Positions 26,846 through 35,747 of a stretch of 64,000 nucleotides of DNA are shown here, piece by piece; the stretch's first letter is position 1, and each line of letters begins with the position of its first letter. Source of the DNA: Paludibacter sp. UBA6032 (GTDB taxonomy: Bacteria; Bacteroidota; Bacteroidia; Bacteroidales; Paludibacteraceae); NCBI GenBank assembly GCA_002427885.1, contig DIZI01000021.1, positions 62,001-126,000 of the forward strand, read 5' to 3'. Made by a program: the position numbers and the translations under genes. The notes beneath the pieces are model-generated. The model was given only the letters and a program-made list of their open reading frames with translations, was not told the DNA's origin and searched no databases.

Positions 26846-29320
26846 TTATTCTTTAATAAATTTTGAATGGCTGATTTCAAGATTGTTCTTTATACATTGT
26901 AATAAATAGATACCCGGTTTTAAATAGCTTACGTTTAATTGTATGTTTCCTTGCTCAACATCTGTCTGTATAAGTTTTTTCCCCATCAAATCAAAAACTA
27001 AAAGTTTCACTCCTGAATCAACAGTTTTATCGATTGCGACGCTTAAAGTTTCTTTTACAGGATTAGGATAAATATGAACAGATGATTTGATCGATAATGA
27101 CGGAGTTTCTGTCGTTCCCCATTTTGCACTCAATGCTTGTTTTTCGGAAGCTGTAATAGGAATAATTGTTCCATGTCTGGGTGTAAAATCAAAAGAAATT
27201 GGAGTGGGCGCAACGGAAAAATTTAATAAATCGGTACTGATTGTAAATTGATAAGCACCACTGGTGTACATATCGTACATCAAAATATAATTGTCCGAAT
27301 TAATCAGTTTAAAAACACTGGAGCCCTCAACCGGGTTAGTGGTGGACTGAAGGTATTTATCAACCAACACGTATCCCGCGGTTAAATTGCCCGAAGTTGC
27401 TTTCTTAATTCCATTTCCGTTTCCTTCCGTCTTGAAAAATAAATTATAAATTCCGTCTTTAAGAATTATATCTGCATCAATAGTAGATAAACCTCCATTA
27501 TCAAACAAGACTTTAGGTGCCGTCTCTAATGCAGTAAAAGTACTATTGGCATAAGCATAATATATTTTGTCATAATCCGATGCTCCAAGTCGCATAGCGA
27601 AATAAACCATATATTTGCCTACGGTAGGGTCATATATTGATTGAGGTGCCCAAACCCTGTCGGCAGCACTAAATTCGGGATATGTATTCGGGATATTAAC
27701 GACACTAGATGTCCAGTCGGTCAGATTGTTAGACTTTAATAAAACCATAGCTCTGTTTGATGCCCATCCCAATGCCGAGACCATATCCGTAGCCACCATA
27801 TAGTAGTCGTTGTTTTCACCCCGTAAAATATGTGGATCGCGAACACCACCCGAAGAACTAATGGTGGCTGAGTTTAGTATTGGATTATTATTATTCAAGG
27901 CTCTGTAATTGTAACCATCGTTACTCAATGCAAATCGTATTGATTCCTGATTGCCTGAATTTCCTGTAAAATAAGCAAACAGATAGGCTGAAAAATCTTC
28001 GGCTTCGGCAATATAAACATCATAAGTTTTAGTGGTCGAGGCGGTTCCTTTTGTAATGGTGGCAGTTAAAGTAACTTTTGTTTTGCCTGCCCCTTTTGCC
28101 GGACGATTAACAATAATTCCGGTAGATGCTAATACCGTTGGTGCACTTGAACTCCACGAAATTGTAGAACCTTCGTTCCCATTGGCAGGCAAAGTAAGAT
28201 TTGATACCAATGAACTTAAATTACCTACAAGATTTAAACTTGCAGAATCACTTACCACACTCATTCTATCAGTCAAATACGGTAGAATAGTGGCAATAAA
28301 TTCTTTAGAGTCGACAACCCCATTTTTCGAAATGGTTGCAGTCAGATGAACCACAGCCGATGATGCTCCCGTAGTTGGGCGGGTTACAATTCCAAGATTA
28401 GAAATCACCCCGGTATTTGATGAATTCCAGGTTATCGAAACACTGTTTCCTCCATCAGTAGGTAGTGTTAGATTGGATTTAACAGAGTCTAATCCATTTA
28501 ATATTAATTGTGATTTTACATCAGCCACCTGCTGAATAATCAAAGCACTGTCCAGTCCTGCTTTTTGTGAAGCTAATGAAACAACTTCCGAAGCAGAAAG
28601 TGCCCGATTGTATAGTCTGAAATCATTGATCATTGATTTTGTCAGATAAGCGTCTGCGCTATAGCATGATTTTCCTATGTAATTACTGGTGGTTGCTCCG
28701 AGATCGGATGGATATGTAGATACTGTACCCGTTTTAATTTGTGTTCCGTTTAAATAAATTGTTCCTGTAGTACCGGCTTGCGTATAAGTAATATGTTGCC
28801 ACGAACCTTTAGTCAAAGCACTTCCTTGTTTTACACTCGTTTCTGTTGTCCAGTTGGTTTTGGCAATAGCATAACGGTTAGTGATGGCCGTAAAAAACAT
28901 ATTCCCATTCGCCGTGCCGGCCATATTATCGGAATTGGCAAACGTCCAGATAAAATTACCTGCAGCCGTAACATTGGTTGCCGGATCTACATAAACATAA
29001 AGGGCTACTGAAAAATCGCTCAGGGTTTGAATTACCTGACCTGTTTTGACTCCCATATCAAGATAGCCATTCAAAGATCCTAAATCGAGCACATCATATC
29101 GTCCAATTTTTTTCACTACTGCTCCATTATTTAATGTTGCATTGTTTGCATTTCCGGTATTATCTGCAATTACTCCATTTACAGCACTATTAAAAATATA
29201 TTGAATTTTCAAAGATGAATCCACTGCAACTGATTTTGTTGGAAATAATAGAAGACATGAAAAAATCAACAAAATAAATTTTGTGTTCAACATCCTGTAA
29301 AATAAAATATACTTTTTCAT
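26846..29320 (-). CDS. T9SS-secreted GH43 (arabinan/xylan-active type) with LamG-like and Ig-like domains
   Basis: 824 residues. Signal peptide about 1-32; LamG/concanavalin-like domain about 35-250 (IINDFRLYNRALSASEV-like end); two atrophied bacterial Ig domains about 255-347 and 350-440; a five-bladed GH43 propeller about 442-735; T9SS tail about 745-824 (IYPNPVKE). Likely catalytic acids are D495 (VRDPH), an Asp in IDADI (615/617) and E665 (PVEGSS). GH43 members of this kind release arabinose or xylose; substrate not provable here. It is 33 bases downstream of GH51, so they form an operon. The catalytic domain is closely similar to the N-terminal half of the plus-strand GH43 at 40624, which has no T9SS tail. 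Confidence 0.88.
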   Translation of the reverse strand: MKKYILFYRMLNTKFILLIFSCLLLFPTKSVAVDSSLKIQYIFNSAVNGVIADNTGNANNATLNNGAVVKKIGRYDVLDLGSLNGYLDMGVKTGQVIQTLSDFSVALYVYVDPATNVTAAGNFIWTFANSDNMAGTANGNMFFTAITNRYAIAKTNWTTETSVKQGSALTKGSWQHITYTQAGTTGTIYLNGTQIKTGTVSTYPSDLGATTSNYIGKSCYSADAYLTKSMINDFRLYNRALSASEVVSLASQKAGLDSALIIQQVADVKSQLILNGLDSVKSNLTLPTDGGNSVSITWNSSNTGVISNLGIVTRPTTGASSAVVHLTATISKNGVVDSKEFIATILPYLTDRMSVVSDSASLNLVGNLSSLVSNLTLPANGNEGSTISWSSSAPTVLASTGIIVNRPAKGAGKTKVTLTATITKGTASTTKTYDVYIAEAEDFSAYLFAYFTGNSGNQESIRFALSNDGYNYRALNNNNPILNSATISSSGGVRDPHILRGENNDYYMVATDMVSALGWASNRAMVLLKSNNLTDWTSSVVNIPNTYPEFSAADRVWAPQSIYDPTVGKYMVYFAMRLGASDYDKIYYAYANSTFTALETAPKVLFDNGGLSTIDADIILKDGIYNLFFKTEGNGNGIKKATSGNLTAGYVLVDKYLQSTTNPVEGSSVFKLINSDNYILMYDMYTSGAYQFTISTDLLNFSVAPTPISFDFTPRHGTIIPITASEKQALSAKWGTTETPSLSIKSSVHIYPNPVKETLSVAIDKTVDSGVKLLVFDLMGKKLIQTDVEQGNIQLNVSYLKPGIYLLQCIKNNLEISHSKFIKE

Positions 29321-29353
29321 TAATAATAATTTGATTGATTGTGTTTATTTGAT

Positions 29354-32023
29354 TTATTCTTTAATTAATTTTGTAGAAGTCACCGTGTTTCCGTTTATTG
29401 CTTCCAGTACATAAACTCCGGGTTTTAAGGCAGATAAATCAAGCGATGAACCATTATTTATTTTAATGTTTAATAAAGTCTGACCTACCAGAGAATTAAC
29501 TTTTACCGTTGTAATTCCATCACCCAGTCCATTAATAATCACATTTTCGTGGGTAGGATTAGGATAAATTCTCAGCTTACTTTCGTTTTTTTTTAAAACA
29601 GGAAGTGAATTGATGACTGTAGTATTTAATTGTAAAACGGTGACTGAATTAGCTTTAAAGTTATAATTGAAAGATTTTGAAACTGAATCAATGGCAGAAG
29701 TTACAGGTACAATCAGGTTTTCATTTGTCAGTGTATTTTCATCCAATGCATTCGTTGAAGAAAGCACTGTAGCGGTACCTCCTATAAATGTATTTGTAAC
29801 TCCCTTTAAGTCAATACTCCCGGTCACATCATTATTGGCAGGATTGATAACTTTCAAAAACAATTTATTATTCGCTTCATCGAAAGTTGCCGAGCTGTAA
29901 AGTTTTAATGATGTTGAATTATCTATCGAATGAATCAATACATTATCCAAATAAAACAACATTTTTAACGGAGAAATTTCAATGCGGATATCATACCATT
30001 GATTGGTATTTACACTTCCGGCTGCCGAAGTCAAAACACTTTTAGATCCATCAATAGATTGTTCTATCGCATTTTTAGTATTTCCCCAACCACCAATGTT
30101 CCACCAATAAAAATTATTGGCATCCTTGTAGCCGAAAATTATCAGAAAACCTTCACTTCCGCTGACTTTTCTTGCTTTAAGTGAATAAGTATAGGTTGAA
30201 TCTGTTATGTTTTTAGCAATAGACCTGCAATCAGTCGTGGTAGCTGTTTGAGAATAAATTCCACCGGCAACCGACCAGGTTCCACTGGATGGTGTCCAGC
30301 TTGAACTATTGGCAAACTGATCGGAAAACAAGGTTGTATTGGAACTGTTTTTGACTAAAATGTTAGAATAATCGGCAACTGTCGACCAGGTTCCAAGTCC
30401 GACTGAACCGGTTACCGGATTTGAAACCACATTTAATGTATCTTTTACCGGAATAGAAACTGTTCCGATATTTGTAGAAAACATTTTTTGAACATAATAC
30501 GATGGGGTACAATAAGATGTTGAAGCATTGTAACAAATCATATCCGGATTCCATTTTCTGTCATTGACATTTACAAATATTGGCGCATAAGAATTCATTG
30601 GTACGATATCGGAATTGTTTTCCATACCTGCCATATAAACTGCTTCACCAATGGCGGCAATTAAATTACCATTTCCACAGCCTGAAGTTACCGCATATTC
30701 GCCCGCATATACTTTTGGTCCTGTTCTGCTATAGGAATCATATTTATGATATTGGTTAATAAACCATTGTGGGCTTCGGTAATAATGTTCATCCACCAAA
30801 TCAACAGGACTTGTAAAAGTCCAGGTCGGACTATCGGTTCCCCATGCAGCAACATTTCCGATGCATTGAATGTCGCGATATTTTGCTTTTATTGAATTTA
30901 AAAACTGCAAATACCTTTCGCCATAATGATCACCAAAATAGTTTTCATTACCAATTTCAATGAATTTCAGGTTAAACGAAGCCGGATGACCGTTGGCTGC
31001 ACGCATTGCTCCATAAGTAGATGTTACAGGCCCGTTGGCATATTCTATTGCATCCAACGCATCCTGAACATAACCACTCAAATCAGTATAAAGCTGATTA
31101 TCATTGTGTGCCAGTCCAACATTTACTACAAATAGAGGTTCGGCTTTTATGTCTTCGCACAGTTGCAAAAATTCATGATAACCCATGCCATCGGATGTCC
31201 GGTAACCCCAAAGATTGTTGTGTCCCGGACGGTCTTCGATATTCCCGATTGATTTTTTCCACTGAAAACGATTTGCAAGAACATCGCCCTCAATAAAACA
31301 GCCACCAGGGAAACGCATGAATTTAGGTTTCATATCGGCAAGTAATTGCGCTAAATCAGGGCGCAATCCGTTTTCACGATTATTGAATGTTGGCGGAAAT
31401 AAAGAGACCACATCGAACCAAAGTGTTCCGGCAGAATTTGCAGATAATACAAACCGGGCTGACGGATCATTGCCTGTCGCGGTTAAGGTGCAACTATATT
31501 TTTTCCAGTCTGTTGTTAAACCTGTAATTGTTGCAACAGCATATTTAATTCCTGTGCTGCTTTCAATTGAAGCAGTGATAGCTCCGGTAAAATTCGAACT
31601 GCATTTTGCAAAGAAATTCAATTTATATTGTTGATTGTTCACTACATTAATTCCCCAAAATCCCGCATTAGAGATACCTGCCCGAGCTGTTGAACTTGCA
31701 CTTCCGACTGTCAGCTTTAAAGCTTGTGACTGATTGACATTTAATAAATTTGTGGTTTCTATGGCAGCGACTGCTGCAGCACCTGTCTGAGTCGTGACAG
31801 TCCAGAAATCGGGTGTATTTGCATCTTCAAAAGAACGATTCCGGATTAGTTCGGCATATAGACCCCCATCGGCCGCATGATTAATATCTTCGAAAAATAT
31901 ACCGTTATGTGTTGGGCTGATATTGACACCTTTTTTATTTAGGTCTATGGTCAGTTTTGTCTGTGCCTGCAGTACAGTCATGAATAAAAGAGAAAAAATA
32001 AAAAAGATTGATTTTAAGTTCAT
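29354..32023 (-). CDS. T9SS-secreted GH51 alpha-L-arabinofuranosidase with inserted concanavalin-like domain
   Basis: 889 residues; predicted to remove arabinofuranosyl groups from arabinan, arabinogalactan or arabinoxylan outside the cell. Signal peptide 1-20; an N-terminal beta-strand (NGIFFEDINHAADGGLYAELI) leads into a CBM-like insert about 85-210. The barrel about 215-520 carries E360 (IEIGNENY, acid/base) and E442 (VYAGEY, nucleophile). The C-terminal beta domain is interrupted at about 560-705 by a concanavalin-like domain (DQFANSSSW, NFYWWNIGGWGN, WYDIRIEISP). The T9SS tail is about 815-889. First gene of a GH51-GH43 operon behind the twin palindromes at 32115 and 32205. A tail-less paralogue lies at 42825. 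Confidence 0.92.
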   Translation of the reverse strand: MNLKSIFFIFSLLFMTVLQAQTKLTIDLNKKGVNISPTHNGIFFEDINHAADGGLYAELIRNRSFEDANTPDFWTVTTQTGAAAVAAIETTNLLNVNQSQALKLTVGSASSTARAGISNAGFWGINVVNNQQYKLNFFAKCSSNFTGAITASIESSTGIKYAVATITGLTTDWKKYSCTLTATGNDPSARFVLSANSAGTLWFDVVSLFPPTFNNRENGLRPDLAQLLADMKPKFMRFPGGCFIEGDVLANRFQWKKSIGNIEDRPGHNNLWGYRTSDGMGYHEFLQLCEDIKAEPLFVVNVGLAHNDNQLYTDLSGYVQDALDAIEYANGPVTSTYGAMRAANGHPASFNLKFIEIGNENYFGDHYGERYLQFLNSIKAKYRDIQCIGNVAAWGTDSPTWTFTSPVDLVDEHYYRSPQWFINQYHKYDSYSRTGPKVYAGEYAVTSGCGNGNLIAAIGEAVYMAGMENNSDIVPMNSYAPIFVNVNDRKWNPDMICYNASTSYCTPSYYVQKMFSTNIGTVSIPVKDTLNVVSNPVTGSVGLGTWSTVADYSNILVKNSSNTTLFSDQFANSSSWTPSSGTWSVAGGIYSQTATTTDCRSIAKNITDSTYTYSLKARKVSGSEGFLIIFGYKDANNFYWWNIGGWGNTKNAIEQSIDGSKSVLTSAAGSVNTNQWYDIRIEISPLKMLFYLDNVLIHSIDNSTSLKLYSSATFDEANNKLFLKVINPANNDVTGSIDLKGVTNTFIGGTATVLSSTNALDENTLTNENLIVPVTSAIDSVSKSFNYNFKANSVTVLQLNTTVINSLPVLKKNESKLRIYPNPTHENVIINGLGDGITTVKVNSLVGQTLLNIKINNGSSLDLSALKPGVYVLEAINGNTVTSTKLIKE

Positions 32024-32114
32024 GATTTTAAACTATTTTAGATTATTTGTTTTTTTGCATTAGTATAATGCTTGATAAAAACAGACAGGGTTTTAATATA
32101 ATTACACAGCCAAA

Positions 32115-32137
32115 ACAAGTGTACGATCAACACTTAT
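32115..32137. promoter_or_regulatory. Operator candidate, site 1 (upstream of GH51)
   Basis: ACAAGTGT, 7 bases, ACACTTAT: an inverted repeat with one mismatch. An identical design without the mismatch lies exactly 90 bases further upstream of GH51 at 32205. Located about 95 bases before the GH51 start in the gap 32024-32366. Confidence 0.5.
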
Positions 32138-32204
32138 TTGGGTATTATTATTTTTAATGTGAAGGTTTCTGCATAAAAAACAACATGAAATTACATTCAA
32201 TAAT

Positions 32205-32227
32205 ACAAGTGTAAAGAAAACACTTGT
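32205..32227. promoter_or_regulatory. Operator candidate, site 2 (upstream of GH51)
   Basis: Perfect inverted repeat ACAAGTGT, 7 bases, ACACTTGT. The matching half-sites and equal spacer of the two sites suggest binding of one dimeric regulator to both. The rest of the 343-bp gap is AT-rich; no exact TAnnTTTG was found for GH51. Confidence 0.5.
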
Positions 32228-32366
32228 TTTATGATTCTAAACATGCCATATTATGTTTTACAACAGAATTCTGTGATTTAAACTAAAAAAAACACAATTT
32301 ATGTGAGCCAATATTTATCACAGAATATATTATCGTAAAAATATCTTCTTCCAACATTTTTTCCAA

Positions 32367-33713
32367 TTACCAACTTGTAGGCAACTTACAATCATCCACC
32401 AACATCGCCTCAACAAGTCTGGCATGAAGTATTAAACCATTCGCTTGTGCGGTAGCATTTCCTAATCCTGTAATTTCAGTTTTATAATTAATACCATACG
32501 GCCAGAAGTGTTGAGTATCTCCTTTTAGCGTTTCACCGGTTGCATTCATCAAAAGTGCTGCAGCTACACTCCCGGTCCATGTACCTGTAGATGTTTTACT
32601 TTGCCATATCGATGTTGTACCTGAACCAAAATAATGGGCAAATTCATGCATTGCCGTTCCAACCCACATATAAGTTGTATTTGATCCAAAAGCAACCTGT
32701 CCGTGATAGCTTGCTTCTGCCGTGGGAACGCCTGAATTATAAGCAATCCAGATATTATGAGAGAATTTTGTATATCGGTTGTAATAATAACAGGCACTAT
32801 CCACAGCCGCTTTAATCAGTCTGTATTGTTGCGGATAAGAAGCCGAATCAAATCCCATTGTATAGGTAACATTTCCCATCAATGGCTGAACTTTAATCTG
32901 TGAGCCGTAAGCTGTTCCTGCACAGTTCGTTGCATAAGCTCTGACATAATAGGTAGAATTTAAACTTAAATCAGACATAAATGCATAATATTGTCCGGTA
33001 GAATTACCACTCGGATATTTTGAGTCATTAATCGTTGGATTCGCTGAGGTTGACCAGCAGACTCCCCGTTCAATAATGGACCCACAACCGCCGTTTCCCG
33101 TTACTTTCCCCACACAAATGGCTTTATTAGTACTATAGTTATAGGTTGCAGAAATGGTTTCTACAAGAGGCAAACTATAATTCAAGGTTGTAAAACTGAT
33201 TTGTTCACCATAACCCGTTCCTGTCAGATTGGTTGCATATGCACGCGCATAGACTACAGTGCCTGCAGGAAGTCCTGTAATACTCAATGTGGAAAAACTC
33301 GTTCCGTCGGTAGAAACAATCTTTGAATCATTGATTGTAGGTTGCTGGTTCGTTGACCAGCAAATTCCCTTTTCAATAATTGATGTTCCTCCAACTGATA
33401 GAATATTGAGGCCTCCTAAAGCGGTGGTGTATAAAACAGAAGATACAGATGCAGTTGTCAGTACCGGTAAATTCTGAGGAACTGTATCCGAAAATGTTAT
33501 ACTATCGATACCCGAAACTTCAATACTGCTTATCGATTTATCTGTTTTATAAATATCTAACAAGGAGTCATTATTACTAAACTTTAAACTATCAACAGAT
33601 GATGCCCGGATATTTGAAACAGTCAGATCAGAATGGAAGATATTCATCGTTTTTTGCGCAAAGATGCCCAGAATAAATACAATGCTTATAATAATAGGTA
33701 GATATTTTTTCAT
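32367..33713 (-). CDS. Secreted zincin-like metallopeptidase domain protein with two FN3-like repeats
   Basis: 448 residues. Signal peptide 1-19. About 22-78 carries a Bacteroidota DSITF-type module twice (VDSLKFSNND and IDSITFSD). About 83-175 and 182-272 are FN3-like repeats, each with a xxIxxGxCWS...PTINDSK...YxRAYATNxxGTxYG pattern. About 280-448 contains HEFAH (356-360), the HExxH zinc motif, followed by GSGTTSIW, then GDTQHFWPYGINYKTE, where H402 may be a further ligand. This resembles uncharacterised secreted proteins whose HFWPYG motif follows an HExxH. No T9SS tail. Its ATG overlaps the stop of the small upstream gene by ATGA. Peptidase activity is inferred from the motif only. Confidence 0.65.
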   Translation of the reverse strand: MKKYLPIIISIVFILGIFAQKTMNIFHSDLTVSNIRASSVDSLKFSNNDSLLDIYKTDKSISSIEVSGIDSITFSDTVPQNLPVLTTASVSSVLYTTALGGLNILSVGGTSIIEKGICWSTNQQPTINDSKIVSTDGTSFSTLSITGLPAGTVVYARAYATNLTGTGYGEQISFTTLNYSLPLVETISATYNYSTNKAICVGKVTGNGGCGSIIERGVCWSTSANPTINDSKYPSGNSTGQYYAFMSDLSLNSTYYVRAYATNCAGTAYGSQIKVQPLMGNVTYTMGFDSASYPQQYRLIKAAVDSACYYYNRYTKFSHNIWIAYNSGVPTAEASYHGQVAFGSNTTYMWVGTAMHEFAHYFGSGTTSIWQSKTSTGTWTGSVAAALLMNATGETLKGDTQHFWPYGINYKTEITGLGNATAQANGLILHARLVEAMLVDDCKLPTSW

Positions 33714-34201
33714 TGTTTAATAAATTTAGATACCTGATTATTCACTTTCAACAAATACAATCCTTTTGAGAAATTACTTACATTTATTTGTTGATCATCT
33801 CCTGAAACATAAAGGCTTGTAATTTTAGAACCCGTAATCGAATAAATTGAAACAAGGCATCTTCCTTCGGGAATATTTTTTAAAGTGATAAAATCATTAG
33901 CCGGGTTAGGGTAAACAGTAATTAATTTAGTGTCGGTTACAATACTCTTAATACCGGTTGCTTCGCTAAAAAACAATTTTCGAATGTCCGATTTTGCGAT
34001 ACTTTCCGGAACTTTAATCAGGTAATTTAAAACCAGATCATTGTTGGAAAATGTAATCTTTCTGAACGAATTCAGGTCAATTATTTTATTGTTATTATCC
34101 CATTTTTGGATTTCCAAAATAGTAGATTGGGCCCGGCTCGTTTGAACGCCGAACAAAAAAAGGCAAACGGGGATAATTACGGAATACATTCTAATTTTCA
34201 T
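33710..34201 (-). CDS. Small T9SS-tailed protein of unknown function
   Basis: 163 residues: a signal peptide to about residue 24, a short DSITF-like beta module (SFRKITFSNNDLVLNYL), and a T9SS sorting domain filling the last half (VYPNPANDF to the end). There is almost no room for any other domain, so it is nearly a bare sorting tail with a short head. The SNND-containing head resembles the N-terminus of the metallopeptidase-like protein encoded next, to which it is translationally coupled (ATGA overlap). The pair may work together or may have arisen by partial duplication. Function unknown. Confidence 0.7.
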   Translation of the reverse strand: MKIRMYSVIIPVCLFLFGVQTSRAQSTILEIQKWDNNNKIIDLNSFRKITFSNNDLVLNYLIKVPESIAKSDIRKLFFSEATGIKSIVTDTKLITVYPNPANDFITLKNIPEGRCLVSIYSITGSKITSLYVSGDDQQINVSNFSKGLYLLKVNNQVSKFIKQ

Positions 34202-34236
34202 CTTGTAATTCGGAGTTTGAAGTTCGAAAATAATGA

Positions 34237-34244
34237 CAAAGGTA
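34237..34244 (-). promoter_or_regulatory. -7 promoter element of the small T9SS/metallopeptidase operon
   Basis: TACCTTTG on the minus strand, 35 bases upstream of the ATG at 34201. Confidence 0.6.
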
Positions 34245-34485
34245 GAATTTTTTTAATCCAAAAAAGAGGAAAATTATACCAATTTAGAGGATGTACAGCA
34301 TAATAACAGCAAAACTGTGTGATTTATGTTTCACAATGCTTACTTGCACTTTGTAACTCATGAGGTTTAAAAAAAGAAATTTTCCTCTTAATTGAATGAA
34401 TTATATACCACTATAATATTTTGAATATCTATTTTTGTTTACGGAATTATTTACCGACCGACTTAAACAATATACTATTGATTAG

Positions 34486-34512
34486 ATATGTTTTAGTTCT
34501 TACAAAACATAT
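34486..34512. promoter_or_regulatory. Operator candidate in front of the plus-strand GH operon
   Basis: Perfect inverted repeat ATATGTTTT (34486-34494) and AAAACATAT (34504-34512) with a 9-base spacer. It abuts the -7 element at 34513, so it covers the -33 region and a bound protein would control the GH105-GH35 transcript. Confidence 0.55.
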
Positions 34513-34520
34513 TATTTTTG
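34513..34520 (+). promoter_or_regulatory. -7 promoter element of the GH105-GH35 operon
   Basis: TATTTTTG followed by C matches TAnnTTTG, about 48 bases upstream of the ATG at 34568. Confidence 0.6.
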
Positions 34521-34567
34521 CATATTATTGACACAATATAATCAACATTCCAAAAAAAACAATTATA

Positions 34568-35713
34568 ATGACCTTAACATCAAAAATTCAGCGTTACTTA
34601 ATTCTAATATTAATCTTGAATTCTTTCAATACTTACGCAATACAACAACCAACTAAAGCGGAACTCATCGCTACAATTGAAAAGGCAAATGATTACTGGC
34701 AATCTGCCCATGTTGATCCGGGCAACCCCTCCTGGGACAATGCTGCCTATCAAACCGGAAACATGGAAGCCTATTTTGTTACCGCTAACGAAAGGTTTCT
34801 GCAATATTCCGAAAAGTGGGCCATAAAAAACCAATGGAAAGGAGTAAAAGGAAATGACAGTACCAAATGGCAATATAAATATGGAGAAACTGCTGATTAT
34901 GTATTATTTGGTGACTGGCAAATTTGCTTTCAGACTTATATTGATTTGTACAATATTGCTCCCGATAGTATAAAAATTGCCCGGGCACGTGAAGTGATGG
35001 AATATGAGATGAGTACTGCCCGTAATGATTATTGGTGGTGGGCAGATGGTCTTTACATGGTAATGCCGGTCATGACAAAATTATACAGAGTCACCGGCAA
35101 TACGATGTATCTGGATAAATTGAATGAATATTTCAGTTATGCATGCAGTATCATGTATGACTCTAAAGCAAATCTTTTTTATCGGGATGCAAAATATGTT
35201 TATCCTGCACATAAAAGTGTAAACGGTAAAAAAGATTTCTGGGCGCGAGGTGACGGGTGGGTATTTGCCGGACTGGCAAAAGTGCTGAAGGACTTGCCGA
35301 AAGACAGTAAATACAGAAAAGTATTCCTGAAGTATTACAAGGATATGGCAAAAGCGATTATCAAATCGCAACAACCCGAAGGATATTGGACACGTAGTAT
35401 GCTTGATGCGCAGCACGCTCCGGGTCCCGAAACAAGTGGAACCGCTTTCTTTACCTACGGTTTGCTGTGGGGGATAAATAATGGTTATCTGAAAGAGAAA
35501 TCCTGTCTCCCTGCTGCCATCAAAGGTTGGAAATACTTATCTACAGTAGCTTTACAGCCGTCGGGGAAAGTTGGGTATGTACAACCGATAGGAGAAAAAG
35601 CAATTCCGGGACAGGTAGTTGATGCAAATTCAACTTCAAACTTTGGTGTTGGTGCTTTTTTGCTGGCCGCTTCAGAAATGGTCAGATTCACAGATAATTT
35701 ACAATTGAAATAA
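34568..35713 (+). CDS. GH105 unsaturated uronyl hydrolase (no T9SS tail)
   Basis: 381 residues with a signal peptide to about residue 24 and a single GH88/GH105 barrel. The NDYWWWADGLYMVMP segment places the catalytic Asp at D160; FWARGDGW and GPETSGTAFFTYGLLWG follow as in the first GH105 (381-2411). It lacks the Ig, F5/8 and T9SS modules of that paralogue, so it should work in the periplasm on imported oligosaccharides. It opens a plus-strand run of sugar hydrolases, with GH35 34 bases downstream. Its promoter carries a strong palindrome, suggesting regulated expression. Confidence 0.92.
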   Translation: MTLTSKIQRYLILILILNSFNTYAIQQPTKAELIATIEKANDYWQSAHVDPGNPSWDNAAYQTGNMEAYFVTANERFLQYSEKWAIKNQWKGVKGNDSTKWQYKYGETADYVLFGDWQICFQTYIDLYNIAPDSIKIARAREVMEYEMSTARNDYWWWADGLYMVMPVMTKLYRVTGNTMYLDKLNEYFSYACSIMYDSKANLFYRDAKYVYPAHKSVNGKKDFWARGDGWVFAGLAKVLKDLPKDSKYRKVFLKYYKDMAKAIIKSQQPEGYWTRSMLDAQHAPGPETSGTAFFTYGLLWGINNGYLKEKSCLPAAIKGWKYLSTVALQPSGKVGYVQPIGEKAIPGQVVDANSTSNFGVGAFLLAASEMVRFTDNLQLK

Positions 35714-35747
35714 GTTTTTATAAGGATTTAAAATTTAGCTGAAACAC

